A stretch of DNA of 64,000 nucleotides from Hymenobacter perfusus (GTDB lineage: Bacteria > Bacteroidota > Bacteroidia > Cytophagales > Hymenobacteraceae), in NCBI RefSeq assembly GCF_003944765.1, contig NZ_RWIU01000003.1:124001-188000 (forward strand). The letters are read 5' to 3'. Position 1 is the first letter of the stretch; every line of letters starts with the position of its first letter. Shown piece after piece: positions 41,404 to 48,754 of this stretch. Below the pieces are notes generated by a model, which saw only the letters and a list, made by a program, of their open reading frames with translations, did no database searches and was not told the DNA's origin. The position numbers and the translations under genes were made by a program.

Positions 41404-43245
41404 ATGTCCCTGTCCCCGCCCGAAGCTCCAGTGCCGGATTCGCCGTTTACGCAAAGCGCCGAGGCTGCCTTTGTGCTGGATGTTGCAGGACAGCTGCGAC
41501 AAGTTACGGCGGGTTTGGCGGAGCTGCTGGGGCAGCCAGCCGCCGCGTTGGTGGGGAAAAGCCTGGCCGGTTTTCTGCCGCTGACAGAGCAACAGCAGCT
41601 GGCGGCCGGTCTGCATCGTGCCGCTACCGGCGAGGTAGTCAGTATAGAGGTAGCGGTGAATGAGCAGCCCGGGGCGCACTGCCTCTCGCTGCTGCCGCTG
41701 CCGGGCGGCGGCGAACTGTACGGCCTGTTGCGGGCTGCGCCGTCGGTGTCGGCGGCCAATGCGCTGCTGCTGGAGCGGGAGCGGCATCTGTCCGTCATAT
41801 TTGATAACATTGCCGACGTGACGTTTGTGCTGCGGGCCGAAACGGATGGGCAGTTCCAGTTCGTGTTTGTTAACCGGGCCTTTGAAACCACCACTGGCCT
41901 GCCGGCCGCGCAGGTGGTGGGCCGGCTGGTCTCAGAAATTATTCCGGAGCCGGCCCTTAGTGAGGTGCTGGAATACTACCGGACCGCTTTGCGTACCCGG
42001 CAGCCCGTGGCGTGGCAGGAAACTTCTGACTATCCCACCGGCCGCAAAACCGGCGAAGTTCGGGTAACGCCGGTGCTGGAAGCCGATGGAACCTGCTGCC
42101 AGCTGGTGGGCATCGTGCATGATCTTACGCCGCAGAAGGAATCCGAAATCCGGCTCCAGGTTAGTAACGAGCGGTTTCACTACGCGTTGAAGGCTACCAC
42201 CGATGCCATTTACGACTGGAATATTGCCGCCGATACGCTGTACTGGGGCGAGGGATTTGAGGAGTTGTTTGGTCATAAGCTGACGGAAAACCCAACGCCT
42301 TTCAGCACCTGGGCCAACTACGTAGAGCCCACGGAACACGACCGGGTAGTGGCGGGGCTACGCTACACGGCCTTTGAAACGAGCAATCTGTTCTGGCAGC
42401 AGGAGTATCACTTCAGCCGGTCCGATGGTTCCTGGGCCATGGTATTCGACCGGGGCTACATTCTGCGGGATGCCCAGGGCCGGGCCACCCGCATGATCGG
42501 GGCCATGCAGGACATTACGGCCCGCAAGGAAGCCGAGAACCAGCAGCACTTGCTGGCCGAGAAGCTGGGCCGGCAGAATGCCGATCTGCAGCAGTTTACC
42601 TACATCGTTTCGCACAACTTACGCGCCCCGCTGGCCAATGCCCTGGGCTACGCCGACTTGCTTTCACGGGTGGAAAAAACGTCGGAGGTATTTGATGAGT
42701 CGCTCAAAAACCTGCGCACCAGCCTGCACCTGCTGGATGGCGTACTGACGGATATCAACGGCATTCTGTCCATCCGCGACCAGCAGGGCAGCTATCGGCC
42801 CGAGCCGGTAGCCCTGGCCGAGGTGTGCCGGCAGGCGCTGCACAGTCTGGTCCACCAACTGCAGGAATGCGGCGGAGAACTGCGGTGCGTTATTCCTGAA
42901 GAGTTGCGGGTACCGGGTAGTCGGGCCTACTTTCACAGCATTTTTCACAACCTGATTTCCAACGCCATCAAGTACCGCTCCGACGCGCGCGTGTTGCAGA
43001 TTGCCATTGAAGCCACCGGCAGTTCCGGCGGACCAGTCCGGATTGTCGTAGAAGACAACGGGTCGGGCTTCGACCAGGAGAAGGTAGGCGGGGATATATT
43101 CCAGCTGTACCGCCGCTTCCATCCCGATAAACCCGGTCGGGGCATCGGGCTGTTTCTGGTGAAATCCCACGTTGAATCCATGCACGGACGTATCAGCGTA
43201 CAAAGCCAGCTCGGTGTCGGCACTCAATTCACTCTCCTCTTCTAA
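41404..43245 (+). CDS. PAS-domain sensor histidine kinase
   Basis: The ATG at 41404 (MSLSPPEAPVPDSPFTQSAE) gives 613 residues with no membrane helices. Three PAS-like regions can be traced (about 20-115, 130-255 with FVFVNRAFETTTGLPAAQVV, 260-385 with YDWNIAADTLYWGEGFEELFG). A DHp helix follows with the phospho-acceptor His in IVSHNLRAPLANALGYADLL, then an HATPase domain: N box FHNLISNAIKYRS, G1 VVEDNGSGFD and G2 GRGIGLFLVKSHVESMHGR. It is a cytoplasmic kinase. The response regulator 22 bp downstream is its likely partner. Confidence 0.93.
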   Translation: MSLSPPEAPVPDSPFTQSAEAAFVLDVAGQLRQVTAGLAELLGQPAAALVGKSLAGFLPLTEQQQLAAGLHRAATGEVVSIEVAVNEQPGAHCLSLLPLPGGGELYGLLRAAPSVSAANALLLERERHLSVIFDNIADVTFVLRAETDGQFQFVFVNRAFETTTGLPAAQVVGRLVSEIIPEPALSEVLEYYRTALRTRQPVAWQETSDYPTGRKTGEVRVTPVLEADGTCCQLVGIVHDLTPQKESEIRLQVSNERFHYALKATTDAIYDWNIAADTLYWGEGFEELFGHKLTENPTPFSTWANYVEPTEHDRVVAGLRYTAFETSNLFWQQEYHFSRSDGSWAMVFDRGYILRDAQGRATRMIGAMQDITARKEAENQQHLLAEKLGRQNADLQQFTYIVSHNLRAPLANALGYADLLSRVEKTSEVFDESLKNLRTSLHLLDGVLTDINGILSIRDQQGSYRPEPVALAEVCRQALHSLVHQLQECGGELRCVIPEELRVPGSRAYFHSIFHNLISNAIKYRSDARVLQIAIEATGSSGGPVRIVVEDNGSGFDQEKVGGDIFQLYRRFHPDKPGRGIGLFLVKSHVESMHGRISVQSQLGVGTQFTLLF

Positions 43246-43267
43246 CGCTCGCTCCAGCGCCCCGCGC

Positions 43268-43669
43268 ATGAAAACCTACCTTATCGACGACGATACGCTT
43301 AGTACTTACTTAACGGAGCAGCTATTGCGGGCCGAAGGGTTTTCGAATACCATCAACACGTTTGACTCGGCGCAGCAGGCGTTGCAGCAACTGGTAGAGG
43401 ATAAGGACAAAGCCGCGCCTCAAGTGGTATTTCTGGATCTGAACATGCCCGCCATGAATGGCTGGGAGTTTTTGGATGCCCTAGCCCCCTACGAGGGCGA
43501 GCTGCTGGGGCACTGCCACATTTACATCCTCACTTCCTCGCTGGCTCTGGCCGACCTGGAAAAATCAAAAAGCTACGACCTGGTTTCCGGCCTCATTCAC
43601 AAGCCCATTGATACAGAGGAAATCCGGGCTATCCAGTCGCAGTTTGAGGAAAAAGGTGCTGCTGAATAG
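43268..43669 (+). CDS. Single-domain response regulator
   Basis: The ATG at 43268 (MKTYLIDDDTLSTYLTEQLL) gives 133 residues comprising only a receiver domain. The acidic pocket is DDD at 7-9, the phospho-acceptor is Asp57 in VVFLDLNMPAMNGWEF, the Thr/Ser switch lies in YILTSSLA, and Lys in HKPIDTEEI. It has no output domain, so it would signal by protein contact or phosphotransfer. It follows the PAS kinase gene by 22 bp and ends 12 bp before a convergent gene. Confidence 0.93.
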   Translation: MKTYLIDDDTLSTYLTEQLLRAEGFSNTINTFDSAQQALQQLVEDKDKAAPQVVFLDLNMPAMNGWEFLDALAPYEGELLGHCHIYILTSSLALADLEKSKSYDLVSGLIHKPIDTEEIRAIQSQFEEKGAAE

Positions 43670-43681
43670 CTGCGCACAGGA

Positions 43682-45580
43682 TTAGTGGTACAGGCTGTTA
43701 TCGAGCAAGCCATCAGTATAGAGCTGGGCGGCGGCTTTTACTTCGTTGCCGTACTGTTGTGCTTTGATGGGGTCCGGCTGCGCCAGCGGTTCGGTAGAGA
43801 GTTGGTGGGTCTGGTAGGGATACAGCCGGATTTTATCATCCGCCGTCAGCTCCGTCACAAAGTCGTGGTGCACTAGGAACAGAGAGCTGCCGCTCAGGAA
43901 AAAGGCCCGACCGGTAGTGCTGGCATCGAAAACGGAGTAGCCGAAAGGCAGCAATTGCCGGTTGGCGGGTAAGCCCAGCACGTCCACCACGGTAGCCGGT
44001 ACATCGGCCTGCTGGGTGATGCGGTGTACATCGGCCGGCGGCAGCTGACGGCCCGGGTGGAAAAGGAGCAGCGGCGTCTTGTAGTTGCCCAGAATATTCT
44101 GGTAGTCGGGCCGGTCCGATTGGGAGGTGTGGTCGGCCAGCAGAATGAACAGGGTGTGCTCGTACCAGGGCTGGCGGCTGGCCGTTTTGAAGAACTGCCG
44201 CAGGGAAAAATCCGTGTAGCCGATAACCCCGTGAATAGGCAGTGTGCCACCGGGGAAGCGTCCCTCGTACGGCTTGGGCACCACAAACGGTTCGTGTGAG
44301 GTGAGGGTGAAGAGCGTGGAGAAAAACGGTTGCTTCTGCTGGCTCAGCTGCCGCGCGAAATACTGCAGGTATGGCTCATCCGAAATACCCCAGTGCCCAT
44401 CGAAATCGGGGCTTTTTTCACCGCCCGGATACTCGTTCAGCCCGTAGTATTGCTGCACGCCGGCAATGCCGCTAAACGTGTTGAACCCCATCGTACCGTT
44501 CTGCGCCCCGTGATAAACGGACGTTGCATACCCCTCCCGGCTCAGAATTTCGCCGAGTCCATGCAGCTCATCGGTCTGAAAATTGGAGGTGATGAACGGA
44601 CTTTCAAGCAAAGAGGGTAGCCCAGCCAGTACCGCCGGCAGGGCTTCAATGGAGCGGCGGCCATTAGCATAATGCTCCTGAAAAAACAGCCCTTTGGTAG
44701 CCAGAGAATCGAAAAAAGGCGTGTAGCCCTGGCCACCGTTTTCGATGCCGGTGTATTCGGAGGCAAAGCTCTCCAGCAGCAACACCACTACGTTGTCGCG
44801 GGGCGCGCCGGGTCGGGCAGCGGGCGTACTGCTGCCCAGGGCCTGGCGGGCCAGTGGCGCAGTCGGGAAGAATTTGCGACGTTCCAGCTGCTGGTAGCCG
44901 AGGCTTTTGAGGAAGGTGAACGTGCTGTTGAGGGCTACGTGGCCCAGCGCCGGCGGACTCTGCATGAAGGCGTGGCCGGTGCGTAGCGGTTTCAGCTGCA
45001 GCCCCCCGCGAATACCCAGTACAATTAATCCAACTAGCAACAACACTTGCCCGGCATACACCAGTGCCGTCCGTCCGCGCCGCCGTGCTGCCGGAGCCGT
45101 AACGGCCGCCCCGGTCTGGGGCAGCGGATACAGCCACCACAGCGCCGTTAGCAACACCCCGAACGGCAGCAGCAGAAACCAGTAACTGAGGAGTAGCTGC
45201 CCGGCCTGTCGGCGCACATCGTCGCCGATGGTAAGCAGCTCGTTGCTGGTGCGCCGCCCGATGAACCGGAAGTACTCCACGTCAATCAGGTTGAGCGCCA
45301 CACCCAAGCTGTTCAGCAGCAGCCACACCACGCGTACCAGCCGCTGCCAGGCCCGCGCCCTGCTCGGCACCAGGGACAGCACGATAAACGGCAGGTTCAG
45401 CAGCAGCAGTGCCGAAATATCGAACCGGAAGCCGTGCCAGAACGCCAGGGCCATCTGCGCTGCGGAGGCATCCTGAAACGTAGCGTAATTGAAGGCGAAG
45501 AATCCCGCGCGCAACAGTAGGTAAACGCCCAGCAGCAACAAAAAGCGACGAACAAGTAAACGCAAAAACTCAGCTGGCAT
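43682..45580 (-). CDS. LTA synthase family sulfatase (membrane phosphoglycerol transferase-like)
   Basis: The 632-residue protein has five N-terminal membrane helices (about 1-210) and an extracytoplasmic sulfatase-fold domain. Motifs are NVVVLLLESFASEY (metal Glu), NGRRSIEALPAVLAGLPSLL (nucleophile region, here Ser where LTA synthases use Thr), HWGISDEPYLQYF and LADHTSQSD (metal Asp/His). This family transfers phosphoglycerol or phosphoethanolamine to lipids and glycans; Gram-negative members occur in many Bacteroidota. The substrate is unknown. Confidence 0.9.
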   Translation of the reverse strand: MPAEFLRLLVRRFLLLLGVYLLLRAGFFAFNYATFQDASAAQMALAFWHGFRFDISALLLLNLPFIVLSLVPSRARAWQRLVRVVWLLLNSLGVALNLIDVEYFRFIGRRTSNELLTIGDDVRRQAGQLLLSYWFLLLPFGVLLTALWWLYPLPQTGAAVTAPAARRRGRTALVYAGQVLLLVGLIVLGIRGGLQLKPLRTGHAFMQSPPALGHVALNSTFTFLKSLGYQQLERRKFFPTAPLARQALGSSTPAARPGAPRDNVVVLLLESFASEYTGIENGGQGYTPFFDSLATKGLFFQEHYANGRRSIEALPAVLAGLPSLLESPFITSNFQTDELHGLGEILSREGYATSVYHGAQNGTMGFNTFSGIAGVQQYYGLNEYPGGEKSPDFDGHWGISDEPYLQYFARQLSQQKQPFFSTLFTLTSHEPFVVPKPYEGRFPGGTLPIHGVIGYTDFSLRQFFKTASRQPWYEHTLFILLADHTSQSDRPDYQNILGNYKTPLLLFHPGRQLPPADVHRITQQADVPATVVDVLGLPANRQLLPFGYSVFDASTTGRAFFLSGSSLFLVHHDFVTELTADDKIRLYPYQTHQLSTEPLAQPDPIKAQQYGNEVKAAAQLYTDGLLDNSLYH

Positions 45581-45662
45581 ATGCAGTAGACCCAGGCAGT
45601 ACGTCGGTCCGATGCGGACGGAATCAGGTAAAAATGGCGCGGTGACCCGAAGTAACCAGTGC

Positions 45663-46262
45663 TTACAGTGGCTTAAGCGTTACCGACTGACCGTCGGGGA
45701 GGTTCTTGATCTGCTCGTGGAAATCGGCCAGCCACCGCAGCCGCTCCGTTACCGATACGGCTTTGGCCCCGGCTTCGGATTGGTTTTTGGTGGCAATACA
45801 CACCGGCGGATACAAACTCAGCAGCTGGCCCGGGTGTAGCACCCCGCCCGCCTGCTGAAAGGCCCGCAGTGGCTGCATGCCCAGGGCATCCAGCGGAAAC
45901 TTCTCGGCCCCGAACAGGAAGTGCTTGAAATCCACTTCCAGATCGGCCAGCTCGCCGGTTTCGGTATCCAGCCACAGCACCGCGTCGCCGCGCAGCAGAA
46001 ACTGGTTGCCGGCACAATCCTGAGCAAAGGGAATATCAGCTTTCTGCACTTCGGCGTAGGTGCGCCACAGCGCCCGTTCGCCCTGCCACACGTTGGCCAG
46101 CGCGTGCCAGCTAGGCGCGGCCACGCAGCCCCGGATGTGCAGCCCGCCGAAGTAGGCCACCACGCCGTTCTGCTCGCGCAGAAAGGCCTGCAGATAGGAG
46201 GGAAGTCGGGCAAACGTTACAAGGTCCGTCAGCTCCTCGCCGGTATAAATAATGCCTTTCAA
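45663..46262 (-). CDS. SMI1/KNR4 (SUKH) family protein
   Basis: The start is probably TTG at 46262 (MKGIIYTGEELTDLVTFARL), giving 199 residues; the frame upstream encodes a non-conserved hydrophobic stretch. SUKH features are visible: RLPSYLQAFLREQNGVVAYF at the N-terminus, SWHALANVWQ, and the typical PFAQDCAGNQFLLRGD followed by VLWLDTETGEL. SUKH proteins often neutralise secreted toxins in bacteria, but no toxin gene is next to it; lone members are also common and of unknown role. It lies 82 bp upstream of (before) the LTA-synthase-like gene on the same strand's far side. Confidence 0.8.
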   Translation of the reverse strand: MKGIIYTGEELTDLVTFARLPSYLQAFLREQNGVVAYFGGLHIRGCVAAPSWHALANVWQGERALWRTYAEVQKADIPFAQDCAGNQFLLRGDAVLWLDTETGELADLEVDFKHFLFGAEKFPLDALGMQPLRAFQQAGGVLHPGQLLSLYPPVCIATKNQSEAGAKAVSVTERLRWLADFHEQIKNLPDGQSVTLKPL

Positions 46263-46410
46263 GGGAAGGAAAAGTAAAAGAGAAAAGAAAGTTGCTGCAG
46301 CAAGACAGCTACCGTTGGTTATAAGGCAGGGGTAAAAGTAAAAGTTGAGTGCCCGGTGCATTACAGCCCCAGATACTCAACTTCTACTTTTTGACTTTGA
46401 CTTTTAAGCC

Positions 46411-47538
46411 TTACGCCACAGCCGCTTCCATAACCGCGTCAACCGACTCCAGGGGCAGGCCCCACGCATCGGCTACGCCTTTGTACACCACTTTGCCATG
46501 TACTACGTTCAGACCAAGGCGCAAAGCCTCGTCGCGGCGGCAGGCTTCCTGCCAGCCCAGGTTGGCCAGCTTCACGGCGTAGGGCAGCGTAGCGTTGGTC
46601 AGGGCCAGGGTAGAGGTGTACGGCACGGCGCCCGGCATGTTGGCCACGCAGTAGTGCACGATGTCGTCGATGATGAAGGTTGGGTTTTCGTGAGTGGTCG
46701 GCTCGCACGTCTCAATGCAGCCGCCCTGGTCCACGGCCACGTCCACCAGCACGGTGCCAGGGCGCATGGTTTTCAGCATCTCGCGGGTGATAAGGTGCGG
46801 GGCTTTGGCACCCGGAATCAGTACCGCGCCGATGATGAGGTCGGCGGTTTTGATGGCTTCGCGGATGTTGTACTCGTTGGAGTACTGCGTCACCACGTTC
46901 TTGGGCATGAAGTCGTCCAGCTCGCGCAGACGGTTCAGGCTGATGTCCATCACGGTTACTTTCGCGCCCAGACCCGCGGCAATTTTGGCGGCCTGCGTGC
47001 CCACGATGCCGGCACCCAGTACCAGCACTTCGGCGGGCTTCACGCCGGGTACGCCGCCCAGCAGAATGCCGCGGCCTTTCAGCGGCTTCTCCAGGTATTT
47101 GGCGCCTTCCTGCGGAGCCATGCGGCCGGCCACTTCGCTCATCGGAATGAGCAGGGGCAGGGCACGGGAAGGCAATTCCACTGTTTCGTAGGCCAGACAC
47201 ACGGCTTTGCGCTCAATCATGGCGTGGGTTAACTCCTCGCCCGAGGCAAAGTGGAAGTAGGTGAACAGCAGCTGATTCTCCTTGATGAGCGGATATTCCG
47301 AGGCAATCGGCTCCTTCACCTTCACAATCATCTCAGCCTTGGCGTACACCTCCTCAATGGTAGCCAGCACGGTAGCGCCGGCCTGCTCGTACTCGGCGTC
47401 AGAGAAGCCGCTGCCGTTACCGGCAGTAGCCTGCACGTACACCTCGTGGCCGTGCTTGCGGAATTCAGCTACACCGGCGGGCGTCAGGCCCACGCGGTTC
47501 TCGTTGTTCTTGATTTCTTTCGGTACGCCGATCAGCAT
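46411..47538 (-). CDS. ald: Alanine dehydrogenase
   Basis: The ATG at 47538 (MLIGVPKEIKNNENRVGLTP) gives 375 residues, the usual length. The N-terminal IGVPKEIKNNENRVGLTPAG signature, the KVKEPIASEYPLIKENQLLF substrate loop and the NAD-binding VLVLGAGIVGTQAAKIAAGLG are all present, with catalytic His/Asp in FTYFHFAS and DVAVDQGG. It interconverts alanine and pyruvate with NAD. A TATCTTTG -7 element lies 54 bp upstream. It is separated from the upstream DUF1573 gene by a terminator. Confidence 0.95.
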   Translation of the reverse strand: MLIGVPKEIKNNENRVGLTPAGVAEFRKHGHEVYVQATAGNGSGFSDAEYEQAGATVLATIEEVYAKAEMIVKVKEPIASEYPLIKENQLLFTYFHFASGEELTHAMIERKAVCLAYETVELPSRALPLLIPMSEVAGRMAPQEGAKYLEKPLKGRGILLGGVPGVKPAEVLVLGAGIVGTQAAKIAAGLGAKVTVMDISLNRLRELDDFMPKNVVTQYSNEYNIREAIKTADLIIGAVLIPGAKAPHLITREMLKTMRPGTVLVDVAVDQGGCIETCEPTTHENPTFIIDDIVHYCVANMPGAVPYTSTLALTNATLPYAVKLANLGWQEACRRDEALRLGLNVVHGKVVYKGVADAWGLPLESVDAVMEAAVA

Positions 47539-47591
47539 GAGATAATGCGGGTGGTGAAACGTGGGTGGATGAAAATGCCCGGAGAGCAAGG

Positions 47592-47599
47592 CAAAGATA
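47592..47599 (-). promoter_or_regulatory. -7 promoter element TATCTTTG for ald
   Basis: An exact TAnnTTTG match on the minus strand, 54 bp upstream of the ald ATG and downstream of the previous gene's terminator. Confidence 0.55.
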
Positions 47600-47692
47600 A
47601 GACAAGCCGCCGGCATTATGAGGCGGTGGGCTGTTGTCCGCAAAAGGCGGCATCGGTTTGCCTGGTTTGCTGCCGCCCGTCCTGAAAAATAC

Positions 47693-47725
47693 AAAGCCCC
47701 GATGCCGGCAGGACATCAGGGCTTT
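47693..47725 (-). terminator. Intrinsic terminator of the DUF1573 gene
   Basis: AAAGCCCCGATG pairs with CATCAGGGCTTT (11 of 12) over a 9-base loop, and on the minus strand the stem leads into GTATTTTTC. Confidence 0.75.
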
Positions 47726-47786
47726 TGCTTGCTTATAAGCTTACAAAGCAGAGCCGGATAGTACGTTTTCGTGCAATGCGGTAAGC

Positions 47787-48560
47787 TTACTTGAACGGAA
47801 CCGAAGCGCCGCTTTCCTTTACCATGCTGCTGCCGTTCAGGTCCTGCACCACGTTGGCCTTCAGCGTCAGCTTCGCGTCGCCGGTAATGTCGTTGCTGGT
47901 AATAACCACGGGTTCAGCTTGTTCACCCAGCTTGCGCTGGCTGTACACCAGCTCCACCACGCTGCTCTGGCCGGGCTTGATGGGGCCCGGCACGTTCTTG
48001 TAGCCAACGCAATAGCACTGCGAGGTAATGGCCCCCAGCACTAAGTCCTGTTTCCCGGTATTCTTCACCGTGAATTTGGCCGTCAGGGACTGGCCGGCTT
48101 CCATCTTGCCGAAATTATGCACGGCGCGGTCCAGCGTCAGGCGCGGTGACTGCACAATCTGGGCCGGTGTGAGCGAGGATTTCATCTGCTCCTTATTCAA
48201 TACGTTGCCCTTGATGGTGAGCACCGAGCTGGGCGAGGTGGCATTGCTGGTCACCGTGACGGTTTTGTTGAAGACGCCCGGGCGGCCGGCGCTGCTGTAC
48301 ACGGCCTTCACGATGCCAGTTTTGCCGGGTAATACGGGCGTTTTGGTCCAGTCCGGGGTAGTGCAGCCGCAGCTGGCCTGCACGTTGGCAATGATGACGG
48401 GCTGGTTGCCGGTGTTTTTAAAGCGGAACTCATGGGTAGCCATAGTGCCCTCCGGCACGCTGCCGAAATCATGCAGCTCTTTGTCGAAGGTGAGTACGCC
48501 CTGGGCCTGGGCGGCACCGGCCAGCAGCACGGCCAGCAGGAAGGAGAACAGGTGTTTCAT
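47787..48560 (-). CDS. Secreted DUF1573 protein with two ASH-like repeats
   Basis: The ATG at 48560 (MKHLFSFLLAVLLAGAAQAQ) gives 257 residues with a cleavable signal peptide ending at AQA-Q. Two DUF1573 units follow: FDKELHDFGSVPEGTMATHE with VQASCGCTTPDW, and LDRAVHNFGKMEAGQSLTAK with ITSQCYCVGY. The domain is an Ig-like fold and is very common in secreted Bacteroidota proteins. Function is unknown. It has its own promoter and terminator, so it is probably monocistronic. Confidence 0.9.
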   Translation of the reverse strand: MKHLFSFLLAVLLAGAAQAQGVLTFDKELHDFGSVPEGTMATHEFRFKNTGNQPVIIANVQASCGCTTPDWTKTPVLPGKTGIVKAVYSSAGRPGVFNKTVTVTSNATSPSSVLTIKGNVLNKEQMKSSLTPAQIVQSPRLTLDRAVHNFGKMEAGQSLTAKFTVKNTGKQDLVLGAITSQCYCVGYKNVPGPIKPGQSSVVELVYSQRKLGEQAEPVVITSNDITGDAKLTLKANVVQDLNGSSMVKESGASVPFK

Positions 48561-48632
48561 AGTCAAAAGCAGCTAGTAAGTAGAGGAACGTCATGATGAA
48601 CGAAGTGCAACGCAGCCGAAGCATGACATTGC

Positions 48633-48640
48633 CAAAGATA
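48633..48640 (-). promoter_or_regulatory. -7 promoter element TATCTTTG for the DUF1573 gene
   Basis: An exact TAnnTTTG match on the minus strand, 72 bp upstream of the ATG at 48560. Confidence 0.5.
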
Positions 48641-48680
48641 ACCACAAAACCGCCTGTCACCGCATCAACGGCAAAGTCCG

Positions 48681-48688
48681 TACTTTTG
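48681..48688 (+). promoter_or_regulatory. -7 promoter element TACTTTTG for the fused E1 gene
   Basis: An exact TAnnTTTG match 66 bp upstream of the ATG at 48755, divergent from the element at 48633-48640. Confidence 0.55.
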
Positions 48689-48754
48689 AGGGCCTGTTTC
48701 CCGCCGGGCGTTTTCCACCCACCCACTTTTTGCCCCCACACCCGCCTTTCATTT

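Noticed and set aside
43682..44620. Plus-strand reading frames inside the LTA-synthase-like gene
   Set aside because: They lie entirely antisense to a well-supported gene and show no protein family features; typical of high-GC shadow frames.
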